From: Shewanella insulae
GTDB taxonomy: Bacteria; Pseudomonadota; Gammaproteobacteria; Enterobacterales; Shewanellaceae
Direction: 5' to 3'
Length of the DNA: 64,000 bases
Assembly (NCBI RefSeq): GCF_009831655.1
Contig: NZ_WRPA01000011.1
Coordinates: 62,001 to 126,000, forward strand
This document shows, one piece after another, positions 8,759-16,289 of this stretch (position 1 is the stretch's first letter; the number at the start of each line of letters is the position of its first letter). The translations under genes were made by a program, and so were the position numbers. The notes beneath the pieces were generated by a model, which saw only the letters and a list, made by a program, of their open reading frames with translations, searched no databases and was not told the DNA's origin.

Positions 8759-8857
8759 ATTTAACGCCGCCTTAAGCGGACAAAAATAGTTGGCTACACT
8801 TGTTGAGGCACGAAACAAAGCCAATTGTTTTTGTTCCGTTTAAAGGCCTTGTTAAAT
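8759..8857 (-). repeat. attC recombination site of integron cassette 1
   Basis: Cores ATTTAAC (8759-8765) and GTTAAAT (8851-8857) bound a 99-base imperfect inverted repeat (TTTAACGCCGCCTTAAG at the left, TTTAAAGGCCTTG at the right). The stop codon of the gene 8852-9331 lies inside the right core, a common arrangement in cassettes. Confidence 0.9.
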
Positions 8858-9331
8858 GCCTTTCACACCAGACACAAACTGATGATAAAGTTTCCAATCA
8901 GCTTGATATTTATTATCAATTTCAAGAGGGTAAATTGACTTATCCTGCAAAGCGGAATTCAACTTTTCCATCCAGTTATCAACACTTTTTACGTACCAAT
9001 GCCACTCTTTTCTACCATTACCTGTTACTACAAGCATCAAATGACTTACATCGGATTTATCTAAATGCTCCAAGGCATCTTCAAAATCAATTTGAGCATT
9101 GTTAGTTTGCTCATCAGGCATTCCGCCTTCATTCGCAGACACGTAGCGCCAAATAATGGAAACTAAATACGGATATTGGCTCTCTTGCGAGCCTTCAGGA
9201 ACATCTTTAAGACTTCTGAAAATAAGTGGCTTACCACCTTCCTCTCCTGTAGCAGTAAAGTAGATGTTTTCCGCTAAAACCTCAGACACTAAAGAACTCC
9301 AAAATATTATGATTACTAAAAATTTATTCAT
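8852..9331 (-). CDS. Integron cassette protein with signal peptide, DUF695-like
   Basis: The likely start is the ATG at 9331 (MNKFLVIII), three bases inside the cassette core at 9335-9341; an in-frame ATG at 9358 would lie outside the cassette. The first 20 residues are a signal peptide ending EVLA, so the protein is exported. The mature part (about 139 residues) has an acidic centre and a C-terminal block (KEWHWYVKSVDNWMEKLN, PLEIDNKYQADWKLYHQF) that resembles DUF695 proteins. No enzyme motif is seen. As first cassette next to the attI-like site it would be the best expressed of the three. The stop codon overlaps its own attC core. Confidence 0.78.
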   Translation of the reverse strand: MNKFLVIIIFWSSLVSEVLAENIYFTATGEEGGKPLIFRSLKDVPEGSQESQYPYLVSIIWRYVSANEGGMPDEQTNNAQIDFEDALEHLDKSDVSHLMLVVTGNGRKEWHWYVKSVDNWMEKLNSALQDKSIYPLEIDNKYQADWKLYHQFVSGVKGI

Positions 9332-9334
9332 GGC

Positions 9335-9378
9335 ATTTAACATTTTATTAGTGCGCATGCGCGTTTACCTCGTTGGAC
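9335..9378 (-). other. Candidate attI-type site at the head of the cassette array
   Basis: Minus-strand GTTAAAT (9341-9335) is identical to the core at the far end of cassette 1, so it marks the insertion point of the first cassette. A second core-like GTCCAAC lies 30 bases upstream (9378-9372 on the minus strand). There is no attC-like hairpin, and the divergent LexA box lies about 260 bases further out, which is the layout of an attI beside an intI promoter. Confidence 0.55.
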
Positions 9379-9451
9379 CAGTGAATACGCGCATAGCTAA
9401 CTATCTGTATGTAATGAACTTATCAGCATTTTTCCCAATATACCATCTGGA

Positions 9452-9471
9452 AAAACGCGCATGCGCGTTTT
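9452..9471. repeat. Perfect 20-base palindrome, part of an ACGCGCAT motif cluster
   Basis: AAAACGCGCATGCGCGTTTT is a perfect palindrome. GCGCATGCGCG recurs at 9353-9363, TACGCGCAT near 9386, and AAAACGCGCAC near 9544. The cluster lies between the attI-like core and the LexA-like box. It could be a regulator or recombinase binding array; its function is unknown. Confidence 0.6.
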
Positions 9472-9600
9472 CCAAACCTATTATCTACTTAACGAGTATT
9501 ATAAGCAGTTAATTTTAAAGCCATTTATTTATTCCAAAATGAGAAAACGCGCACAAATACAGGATAAAAGTCGTTCAAAATCCTTATGATTTGAATATGA

Positions 9601-9616
9601 CTGTATACTTATCCAG
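9601..9616. promoter_or_regulatory. LexA (SOS) box-like site
   Basis: CTGTATACTTATCCAG matches the 16-base LexA consensus (CTGT-N8-ACAG type) at 13 of 16 positions, with both CTG/CAG ends intact. It lies just upstream of a short plus-strand open frame that may be a stub of an integron integrase. Integrase promoters are commonly LexA-controlled. Confidence 0.6.
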
Positions 9617-9659
9617 TTTTTTGATGGGGAGAAGTGAATTGCATCACGCGGGTGTAGCG

Positions 9660-9716
9660 ATGAAAACTTCTAGGCCAGAAAGTCCGTTCGTTACTGCTCC
9701 GCCGACAACTTGCTAA
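9660..9716 (+). pseudogene. Possible N-terminal stub of an integron integrase gene
   Basis: An 18-codon frame (MKTSRPESPFVTA then a short tail) begins 44 bases after the LexA-like box and faces away from the cassettes, the place and orientation expected for intI. A Ser-Pro-Phe near the N-terminus is common in Shewanella-type IntI as I recall. After about 13 codons the similarity ends and the frame stops at 9714. No recombinase domain follows, so any integrase would be almost wholly deleted. The call rests mainly on context. Confidence 0.35.
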
Positions 9717-9814
9717 CAAACTTTGGGGCATTTTCGAGTTAAGAAAATGCTAACTTTGAAGTTGCAGGATAACATTGAGGTACCTCTGGGATTGAAATTG
9801 CGGCCGTTCTTAAA

Positions 9815-10021
9815 CTAGGGCAATAACTCTCTTACGTCACACCCCAAAACCTCAGCTAGTTGATAGGCCTTTTCGAGCGTGATGTTGACTTCTCCCCGCT
9901 CAATTCGTCCTGCATAGCTACGATCTATCTCTGCCAACAACGCCATTTTATCTTGTGAGATCCCGAGAGCCTTGCGCTTATCGCGTAATTTCGCACCAAA
10001 CTGGATAGCTAAGTCTTTCAT
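9815..10021 (-). CDS. XRE-family helix-turn-helix regulator (68 aa)
   Basis: A small single-domain Cro/CI-type regulator: RDKRKALGISQDKMALLAEIDRSYAGRIERGE contains the five-helix HTH, with the recognition helix around DRSYAGRIE. It resembles controller proteins of restriction-modification systems in size. It is divergent from the gene pair 10154-12114 and separated from it by 132 bases holding three TTATAA-centred palindromes. It most likely represses or times expression of itself and that pair. The ATG at 10021 directly precedes the HTH region. Confidence 0.88.
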   Translation of the reverse strand: MKDLAIQFGAKLRDKRKALGISQDKMALLAEIDRSYAGRIERGEVNITLEKAYQLAEVLGCDVRELLP

Positions 10022-10059
10022 TTTTCGTCTCGTTAAAGAGAAAGACTATCCAAAGTTGC

Positions 10060-10099
10060 GGCTTATAAAGCCACGGATTATAATCCGCATTTATAATGC
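10060..10099. promoter_or_regulatory. Three tandem operator-like palindromes between XRE gene and helicase operon
   Basis: GGCTTATAAAGCC (10060-10072), CGGATTATAATCCG (10074-10087) and GCATTTATAATGC (10087-10099) each carry a central TTATAA. The TTATAA blocks start 15 and 13 bases apart. Such clustering in a divergent promoter next to an XRE gene is typical of cooperative operators. A further inverted repeat CTCTCC/GGAGAG lies at 10104-10121 in the 5' leader. Confidence 0.7.
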
Positions 10100-10153
10100 A
10101 AAGCTCTCCTATCCCGGAGAGTTAGAGATAAAGAGCCGCTTTGCGAGAAAGTA

Positions 10154-10693
10154 ATGTCAAAACCATCCATCAAGATTAACGCTCAACTATATTCAATTCT
10201 CCAGGATGAGAACTTTGACAACTTCAGTGTGACACGATTACGTGACGCATACTTGGCAATGTCTTCAACGATCGAAGAGCCAATCGAAGCTCGCAAGTAT
10301 GTTTACAGGCAAATCCATAGACTGGTTAAGAAAGGCTTACTGCTTAAGAAGGGAACAAAAAACTCTAAAAGGATTGTGTACCAAAAGTCTGAGCTGTTTT
10401 TTGAGACTAAATTCATCGTGCAAAATACAACAGCGGCCACGGCAAACCAGAACACATCAGCCCCCTCGACAACTAATCATGCCATTAGGCAACTTGAAGA
10501 GCGTTTGAAAGAATCTGAAGTGGATCTACTCACTAGCATTGGTGAGTCAGAAGAGTATATGCGGTTGTATCAGTCCTTCCCCGAAATGAAGGCGCATCTC
10601 GAATCCCAGTACTTACAAGCTAGAGAAAGAAGCTCAAAACTACTTGGGCAAATCAAGGCTATCAAATCTGTCCTCTCTCACCAGCGTAAATAA
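10154..10693 (+). CDS. Uncharacterised wHTH/coiled-coil partner of the downstream helicase (179 aa)
   Basis: The N-terminal 75 residues (NFSVTRLRDAYLAMSS, ARKYVYRQIHRLVKKGLLLKK) look like a winged helix domain. A Thr/Asn/Ser-rich linker (about 85-115) is followed by a coiled coil (IRQLEERLKESEVDLL, LQARERSSKLLGQIKAIKSVL). There is no enzymatic motif or signal peptide. It precedes the helicase by only 5 bases, so the two are co-transcribed. A DNA-binding or adaptor subunit that directs the helicase is plausible, but this is inference; I do not recognise a named family. Confidence 0.8.
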   Translation: MSKPSIKINAQLYSILQDENFDNFSVTRLRDAYLAMSSTIEEPIEARKYVYRQIHRLVKKGLLLKKGTKNSKRIVYQKSELFFETKFIVQNTTAATANQNTSAPSTTNHAIRQLEERLKESEVDLLTSIGESEEYMRLYQSFPEMKAHLESQYLQARERSSKLLGQIKAIKSVLSHQRK

Positions 10694-10698
10694 TCTGC

Positions 10699-12114
10699 AT
10701 GCAACTAAGAAAATGGCAATCAGAGTGCGTCAATCGCACTCTAAAGCACTTTAATACCCAACACAGACACTTTCTTTGTTTAGCCACGCCTGGAGCCGGT
10801 AAGACGATTATGGCGGCCGAGGTGGCAGCTCAACTACTTAAAGAAGGCCTAATCGACTTTGTGCTTTGCTTTTCACCTTCCATCAATATATCTCAGGGGA
10901 TCAAGTCCGCATTTTCAAAACGATTGGATTGTCGTTTCGATGGCGTAATAGGGGCTATTGGTTGCTCTTACACTTATCAAAGTATGCTGTCATTCAACGA
11001 AGATTTTTGGCAGCTGCTAAAGCGAAATCGCGTACTCGTCATTTTTGACGAAATCCATCATTGCTCTGGCAGTTCTCTAGAAGATGCGAATGCATGGGGA
11101 GAAGAGATCTTACTGAATATTCAAAACCAAGCAGAATACACCTTAGCATTAACTGGCACTCCATGGCGCTCAGATCAGGCACCTATAGCTCTATCTCGTT
11201 ACACAGATCCAAACAACCAAATTCAATGCGATTACATATACGGTTTAAGGGAAGCTGTAGCTGACGGAGTATGCAGAAATCCCAAGATCGTCTTAATTGA
11301 TAATGAAAAAATCTCGGTTACTGATGAAGAGAATGAAACTAAGACGTTTAATTGCCTAGATGATTTATTCAAAGGTTCTTCGGTTTCTTATCAATCGGTC
11401 ATCAGAAATGATTTAGCAGTTCGACATGTGTTAAAGCTGGCGACAAACAAGCTCAATAGCATTAGGTTACACAATCCAAATGCAGCAGGACTAGTCGTTG
11501 CATCTTCGGTAGAACATGCCATTCATATCCTGAATATTCTCAGAAAGGAGTTTGCACAAACCGCTGAAATCGTCACCTACAAAGAACAACAACCGTCATT
11601 AAAAATCGATGCATTCAGAAATGGCACTACAAACTGGATTGTTAGCGTTGGTATGATTAGTGAGGGGACTGACATCCCACGTCTACAGGTATGTTGCCAC
11701 CTAAGCAGAGTCAAAACTGAGCTCTATTTTAGGCAAGTTCTAGGTAGAGTATTACGTAAAAATAAAAGCAAAAACCAAGAAGCCTGGCTGTACACCTTCG
11801 CTGCACCAAAACTTGTCGAGTTTGCAAACCGCATAGCTGAAGAGATACCTGACAGTCCAGTGCTATTCCGGGACGCACTAGAACCTGAAGTCTCACAGGG
11901 CCGAGGCAATACCCTTCCTTTGCCATCCACAAATATTCCCCCAAAGTCCATTCGCGCACTTAAATTTGGACGAGCCTGCCTTGATGAACATACGCAGTCA
12001 CATTTGGCAGAGTTGGTGTCGCTAGAACAATCAGCCCCTGCAGCATCATTGTCATTTGAGCTTCTCGGTGGTTTTAGAGAAAAGGTAGTTTCAACCTTTA
12101 GCTCTCCGTTCTAA
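10699..12114 (+). CDS. SF2 DEAD/DEAH-box-like helicase
   Basis: A 471-residue superfamily-2 helicase/translocase. Walker A is ATPGAGKT (29-36), the Walker B/motif II is DEIH (117-120), motif III-like ALTGTPWR is at about 150-157, and motif VI is RQVLGRVLRKN (about 344-354). Both RecA-like lobes are present. About 90 residues follow with no recognised nuclease motif. It lies in the island downstream of an XRE regulator and a wHTH/coiled-coil protein. The set looks like a compact, tightly regulated defence or mobile-element maintenance module; that role is inferred from context. Confidence 0.85.
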   Translation: MQLRKWQSECVNRTLKHFNTQHRHFLCLATPGAGKTIMAAEVAAQLLKEGLIDFVLCFSPSINISQGIKSAFSKRLDCRFDGVIGAIGCSYTYQSMLSFNEDFWQLLKRNRVLVIFDEIHHCSGSSLEDANAWGEEILLNIQNQAEYTLALTGTPWRSDQAPIALSRYTDPNNQIQCDYIYGLREAVADGVCRNPKIVLIDNEKISVTDEENETKTFNCLDDLFKGSSVSYQSVIRNDLAVRHVLKLATNKLNSIRLHNPNAAGLVVASSVEHAIHILNILRKEFAQTAEIVTYKEQQPSLKIDAFRNGTTNWIVSVGMISEGTDIPRLQVCCHLSRVKTELYFRQVLGRVLRKNKSKNQEAWLYTFAAPKLVEFANRIAEEIPDSPVLFRDALEPEVSQGRGNTLPLPSTNIPPKSIRALKFGRACLDEHTQSHLAELVSLEQSAPAASLSFELLGGFREKVVSTFSSPF

Positions 12115-12139
12115 ACCCTCACAACAAAGTATGGTGACA

Positions 12140-12156
12140 CCACTTTTTCAAAGTGG
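12140..12156. terminator. Hairpin between convergent genes
   Basis: CCACTTT and AAAGTGG form a 7-bp stem with a 3-base loop in the short gap between the helicase and the minus-strand WYL gene. There is no long T tract, so terminator activity is uncertain. Confidence 0.4.
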
Positions 12157-12189
12157 AGTGGACCTCGTTTAGTAGGCATCCTATGACTA

Positions 12190-13137
12190 TTATTTGAGTA
12201 CATTTTCCATACATTTATAATTTTCCATCGTACTGCGATTTATTAATAAAAAGTTATAATTATCATTACCACGTCGATCATCATCAATTTCTTTGACTTT
12301 TCGAGTGTCAATTTTCCATTGTTCAACTAAGTAATAAAAGAGTACAGCCTTAACGCTAATAGTAAGCTGTTCAGTATCCCTATCCATATCAAACTCGTAA
12401 ATGAGAGTCTCTTTTTGACTTCCTTCAATCGATGGATGAACTTTAAGTACGACAGGTATAGACATGTGCCATTCCTTATCACTTTCAATACGCTGTGTCG
12501 GAGACGCTGATATATTCGGAACTTCTGTGGCTGCTTTCAATCTGGAGAAATTGAATGACTTGAATCCATCATCATTGAACTTACTACCTAAGCTATACGC
12601 TCTAAACATCCATGAAATGCCATCATAAAAAATAGCTGTAGGAAACAATTTTCTTTTTATCTGGGTGCCAATAGATCTTGAAAAATACTCACAATCAATA
12701 GCGGTTCTATTACTGATAGCCCTCGTTACTTTTGAAATCATTTCGACATCTAGTTTTTTAGGTAGTAGAGCTACTCTTTCGTACGGTATAAATCTTTGGC
12801 TATCAACCTTACCTTTGTTAAACCCATTGGCCAGCATGCTAAGCGCACTTTCAGCACTAAATGTAAGAAGTGGATTGAAAGTATTTAGCTTTATGACATT
12901 CCTACCTTCCCGATGTTCGTACGAAACATTATCTTTTCGATACTTCTTATAGTCAGAAATGGCCGCAGATGCTGATGCCTCCTTTATGCCAAAGAAGTCA
13001 GTCAAATCACTTCGGTTCAAACCTCCTTTAAACATTAATAGAAAATCAATGAAAGCCAGACGATCTGCTTTGGAAGTGCTTTGGGTTTTCTCCAAAAGCT
13101 CTAAGTAACTGTATTGATTGTTCATAATTTCATTCAT
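12190..13137 (-). CDS. WYL-domain transcriptional regulator (CapW-like)
   Basis: A 315-residue regulator with an N-terminal winged HTH (KADRLAFIDFLLMFKGGLNRSDLTDFFGIKEASASAAISDYKK region) and a central WYL domain (about 140-215, with AIFYDGISWMFRAYSLGS). A C-terminal extension has strands and helices (IPVVLKVHPSI, VLFYYLVEQWKID). The layout matches the CapW/BrxR class that represses CBASS, BREX and other defence operons until infection. It is transcribed divergently from the CBASS operon starting at 13431, with a 290-base gap carrying two inverted repeats. The start at 13137 is the first ATG; a second ATG lies four codons in. Confidence 0.85.
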   Translation of the reverse strand: MNEIMNNQYSYLELLEKTQSTSKADRLAFIDFLLMFKGGLNRSDLTDFFGIKEASASAAISDYKKYRKDNVSYEHREGRNVIKLNTFNPLLTFSAESALSMLANGFNKGKVDSQRFIPYERVALLPKKLDVEMISKVTRAISNRTAIDCEYFSRSIGTQIKRKLFPTAIFYDGISWMFRAYSLGSKFNDDGFKSFNFSRLKAATEVPNISASPTQRIESDKEWHMSIPVVLKVHPSIEGSQKETLIYEFDMDRDTEQLTISVKAVLFYYLVEQWKIDTRKVKEIDDDRRGNDNYNFLLINRSTMENYKCMENVLK

Positions 13138-13261
13138 TGCAAGTTGTGAATTATCGCTCTTACTGTCTATCTATCATGGACCAAAAAAAGATCACCAACA
13201 AGCACTTGATCGACGAGTCAGATCTAATTATTATACGTGGTGCTGTACTAAACTTAACCAA

Positions 13262-13275
13262 ACACCATATAGTGT
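13262..13275. promoter_or_regulatory. Inverted repeat in the capW-like/CBASS intergenic region
   Basis: ACACCATATAGTGT is a near-perfect 14-base palindrome (one mismatched pair) in the divergent promoter region. It is a candidate operator of the WYL regulator; no binding data can be read from sequence. Confidence 0.4.
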
Positions 13276-13334
13276 ATCTAGAGGGCGGTACAACACCAAT
13301 ATGTAGTTATCGGTTTAAGTCTTCAGTATAGTAT

Positions 13335-13352
13335 GTTGATAGGTAGGTCAAC
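13335..13352. promoter_or_regulatory. Second inverted repeat upstream of CBASS
   Basis: GTTGA-N8-TCAAC lies 78 bases before the CD-NTase start. It is placed where a repressor could block CBASS transcription. Confidence 0.35.
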
Positions 13353-13430
13353 TTCCTTCATCGCGCAGTAGGTGATGAATCAACGTTAAAGGGATTTCCT
13401 GGCACTCTAAAACATTGAATGAGGTATACC

Positions 13431-14681
13431 GTGACCGAATTATTTACTAATGCCCGAGCTCTCAGTGAGCATAAGAAATCCATGTTGGTTGAAATGTTGG
13501 ACTCTGTGTTTGACAACCTAGATCTGACGAAAACTCAGCGCGAACGTATTGAGACAGCCTATAACACTGTTGGTAGCTATCTGGCGAGTTGTGACCATCC
13601 ATTACTTAAAGAAGCGCAAATATATCCACAAGGCTCGATGAGACTGAGAACAACAAACAAACCTCTATACCAAGAGGAATTTGACGTCGATCTAATCCTA
13701 TTTTTACCTAATGCAGGCCATGCAACACGAGACGAAATAGTGAAAGTAGTCAAACAACATCTTAAAGATAACGAAGTCTACAAAGAGTTGGTGGAAGATC
13801 TGCCAAGAGGCCTTAGGATCAACTACAAGGGTGATTATCACTTAGACATCACACCTGCCAAAGAATACGACCTTCCTGGGTTACAGGGCCATCCTTTGTG
13901 GGTAGTGGATAAGCATACAGGCTTTAAGGAATCCAACCCTGAAGGGATGGCTCAAAGGTTTGAGAAAGCCTGTTCTATGTTGCCAGTAATACGCAGAAGG
14001 CACGAACTTCTGGAAGCCTTGGCCAATAAATCCGTTACGGAATTACCTGATCAGTCAAAGAAAAAACCGCTCAGTAGGATTATCCAAATTTTGAAACGCC
14101 ATCGGGACGTTTGGTCTCAGCAGGGCGAAAACCTACACGCTGATTTCAGACCAATCTCTGTGATAATCACGATGTTAGCCAGTTTAGCTTACGTCGATGT
14201 CGTAAAGTCTGGAAAAGAATACGAAAGCGAGTTCGATTTGATTCTGGACGTTATTGAGCTGATGCCTCTTCATATTGAGATCAATTTTGATGGGGTCTTT
14301 GTCACAAATCCCACAATGAGACCGGAGAACTATGCTGAAAAGTGGAATCGGGTCGAAAGGCAAGAGGGGCAAAAATACCGAAATGCATTTTATGCTTGGC
14401 ACCAGGCAGCAGTCGATACATTTGAGCGTCTAGCGAGTGCAAACAATCAAGGTATGGATAACGTTTTCGCAGCGCTGTCCGGTGCATTTGGGGAAAAGCC
14501 GGTACTTGCCGCCAAAAATCGAATTATCGAAGCCATTAATGAGAACAGAAATAATGGGAATCTGCGCGTTGCGCTTGGTACAGGAGCTTTAGCTGCTGCC
14601 ACTGCAGGAAAGGTACATGCGGCTTCGCGGGTTGTTAGCCCAGTAGAGTCTGTTAAAAGGAATCAGTTCTATGGCGACTGA
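13431..14681 (+). CDS. CBASS cyclic-oligonucleotide synthase (CD-NTase)
   Basis: A nucleotidyltransferase of the cGAS/DncV-like type. The active site shows G68-S69 (YPQGSMRLR), the metal-binding pair D85-V-D87 (EEFDVDLILFL) and a third Asp D139 (YHLDITPA), numbered from the GTG start. That start is preferred over the ATG at 13419 because GAGGT lies five bases before the GTG, while the ATG has no ribosome site. On phage infection such enzymes make a cyclic di- or trinucleotide that switches on an effector. It is the first gene of a four-gene operon; its end overlaps the E2-like gene by 11 bases. The nucleotide product cannot be predicted here. Confidence 0.92.
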   Translation: MTELFTNARALSEHKKSMLVEMLDSVFDNLDLTKTQRERIETAYNTVGSYLASCDHPLLKEAQIYPQGSMRLRTTNKPLYQEEFDVDLILFLPNAGHATRDEIVKVVKQHLKDNEVYKELVEDLPRGLRINYKGDYHLDITPAKEYDLPGLQGHPLWVVDKHTGFKESNPEGMAQRFEKACSMLPVIRRRHELLEALANKSVTELPDQSKKKPLSRIIQILKRHRDVWSQQGENLHADFRPISVIITMLASLAYVDVVKSGKEYESEFDLILDVIELMPLHIEINFDGVFVTNPTMRPENYAEKWNRVERQEGQKYRNAFYAWHQAAVDTFERLASANNQGMDNVFAALSGAFGEKPVLAAKNRIIEAINENRNNGNLRVALGTGALAAATAGKVHAASRVVSPVESVKRNQFYGD

Positions 14682-15162
14682 TCCATTATTCCTAAAACGA
14701 CTTGAACAACCAGAAATTGGCATTCGCGAACAATACCTGTCTTTGAAGCAATTTTGTCCGGGAACAGTCGTGATTACCGACAATGATAAAACGGTGCTGT
14801 GGGAGGGTACACTTCAACCCACACCACTTTCAAGAGAATACCGTGTGGTGATTAAGTATACACTCAACCATTCTCCTGTCTGCGTCATTAAAGAGCCCGA
14901 TTTATCGGTCTTGGCCAAAGGTCGAAAAATTCCCCATATTTACCAGAACCAAACAGGCATAAGGGGCACTCAACTCTGTCTCTATTTACCAGTAATCAAA
15001 CAAAAAAACAAAGTCAGCGAATGGCAACCAACCATGTTCTTGGCAAACACGATTCTGCCATGGGCTTCAATATGGCTAGTGTACTTTGAGTTCTGGTTAT
15101 CCAGCGGTGAATGGGACGGTGGCGGTGTTGAACATGATGCAATTGCGGAGAGCGGAAGATGA
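14671..15162 (+). CDS. CBASS E2-like protein (type II-short)
   Basis: A 163-residue protein resembling the stand-alone E2-like component of type II-short CBASS. The block GTQLCLYLP places the likely catalytic Cys at C103. It is followed by a conserved tail: ILPWASIWLVYFEFWL and GEWDGGGVEH. There is no E1 adenylation domain, unlike long Cap2. In related systems E2-like proteins modify or prime the CD-NTase C-terminus. The gene overlaps the CD-NTase by 11 bases and the effector by 4 (ATGA), so the three are translationally coupled. Confidence 0.87.
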   Translation: MATDPLFLKRLEQPEIGIREQYLSLKQFCPGTVVITDNDKTVLWEGTLQPTPLSREYRVVIKYTLNHSPVCVIKEPDLSVLAKGRKIPHIYQNQTGIRGTQLCLYLPVIKQKNKVSEWQPTMFLANTILPWASIWLVYFEFWLSSGEWDGGGVEHDAIAESGR

Positions 15163-16262
15163 AAAAATCTATCAGTTACTTTATTGAAAAAGCCGCAGAT
15201 TGGTTGTTTAGGAAGCGTTCACCGGCATTGATGGTTTTCAGGGCTGGGGTTTACTTGTTACCTCTAACATTGGCAGGAGGTTGGGCTGTATCGATCATGT
15301 ACAAAGATACAGAGAGAACCTTGTCGTTGGGGTATCAATCTTCAAGTACAGCACAGTTTATTGTAGGTATTTGTTTAATTGTTGACGTCGGTTTGATGGT
15401 GTTAGGGGCTGTCTGGGAATACCAACGCTATCGAGACGAAAAGAAGCGAAACGATAAAAAGAAAACCATAGTCATCGAGCAACGAGGCTTGGTCGATACA
15501 TCGGATTCACCATTGAGTGAGTTTATAAAAAATAAGTGCTCATGGCCAGTCGAATCAATAGTCAATGACATCCGGGAAAAGATTACTGACAATGTAATCT
15601 CAAGGCCTGATGTGGCGTTAGCCAGAGTTAATAATTTGAAAATGAGTCTGTCTGAGAAGACGGCTCAGTCAGCAGCGTCTGATATCTCAATAGCATATGG
15701 CGGAGTATCTCCAGTTCCATTTACGTTTTATACCGGCTACCTATTAGATGATGAAAGTCAGATCTCTGTGTATGACTGGGATAGAGATGTAGGGGACTGG
15801 CGAGGACTGGATGACGTTGACGACGGAGAACAATTCAGCATTGAACCTTCATCAATCAAAGGTAATTCCGTTGTACTCGCGGTCTCGGTTTCTTATCCCG
15901 TTGATAGGCAGGCTATTGCTTCGGTTTTCACTGGTTTGCCGGTTCACTATTTGTCGCTGCCTCAGCTGGACAGAAACAACCACTGGTCGAAAGAAAAACA
16001 GGACCGACTAAGCGGGCAATTCCTAGAATATTGCAAAACGCTTCTGGGGCAAGGGGTCGGGCACATTCATTTAGTGTTGGCCTCACAAAACAGCATAGCC
16101 TTCAGATTTGGACAGGCCTATGACAAGCGTAACCTACCAAGTGTTTCTGCCTATCAATACGAACGTCACCAACCAGTGAGATACCCCTGGTGTGTACAGA
16201 TCCTGCATGAAGCTGGTAAAAAACCATCAGTCATTCAAACCGAATTCAAGCATGTCGCTTGA
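15159..16262 (+). CDS. CBASS effector with two transmembrane helices and a SAVED domain (Cap14-like)
   Basis: A 367-residue protein with two membrane helices (about 27-47 and 66-86), a basic cytoplasmic linker (RYRDEKKRNDKKK) and a C-terminal SAVED sensor domain. The SAVED signature is clear: VVLAVSVSYPVDR, then GHIHLVLASQNSIAFRFGQ, AYDKRNLPSVSAYQYER and RYPWCVQI. SAVED domains bind the cyclic oligonucleotide; in 2TM-SAVED effectors this is thought to disrupt the inner membrane and kill the infected cell. The name Cap14-like is from memory of that class. The start overlaps the E2-like stop codon. Confidence 0.9.
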   Translation: MKKSISYFIEKAADWLFRKRSPALMVFRAGVYLLPLTLAGGWAVSIMYKDTERTLSLGYQSSSTAQFIVGICLIVDVGLMVLGAVWEYQRYRDEKKRNDKKKTIVIEQRGLVDTSDSPLSEFIKNKCSWPVESIVNDIREKITDNVISRPDVALARVNNLKMSLSEKTAQSAASDISIAYGGVSPVPFTFYTGYLLDDESQISVYDWDRDVGDWRGLDDVDDGEQFSIEPSSIKGNSVVLAVSVSYPVDRQAIASVFTGLPVHYLSLPQLDRNNHWSKEKQDRLSGQFLEYCKTLLGQGVGHIHLVLASQNSIAFRFGQAYDKRNLPSVSAYQYERHQPVRYPWCVQILHEAGKKPSVIQTEFKHVA

Positions 16263-16289
16263 TGTTTAAAAGTGAAAAAGGAGTCAATT

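Noticed and set aside
7720..8857. A CRISPR array, because of repeated hairpin-like elements
   Set aside because: The three elements differ in sequence and length (89, 97 and 99 bases), enclose genes, and share only attC cores.
9624..9716. A 30-codon frame from the first ATG after the LexA-like box as a real small protein
   Set aside because: The ATG is only seven bases from the LexA-like box and no ribosome site is placed for it; the shorter intI-stub reading from 9660 explains the context better.
13176..13331. A 51-codon plus-strand frame between the WYL regulator and CBASS
   Set aside because: It has no ribosome site and carries a candidate operator inside it; it is more likely chance in a regulatory gap, though not excluded.
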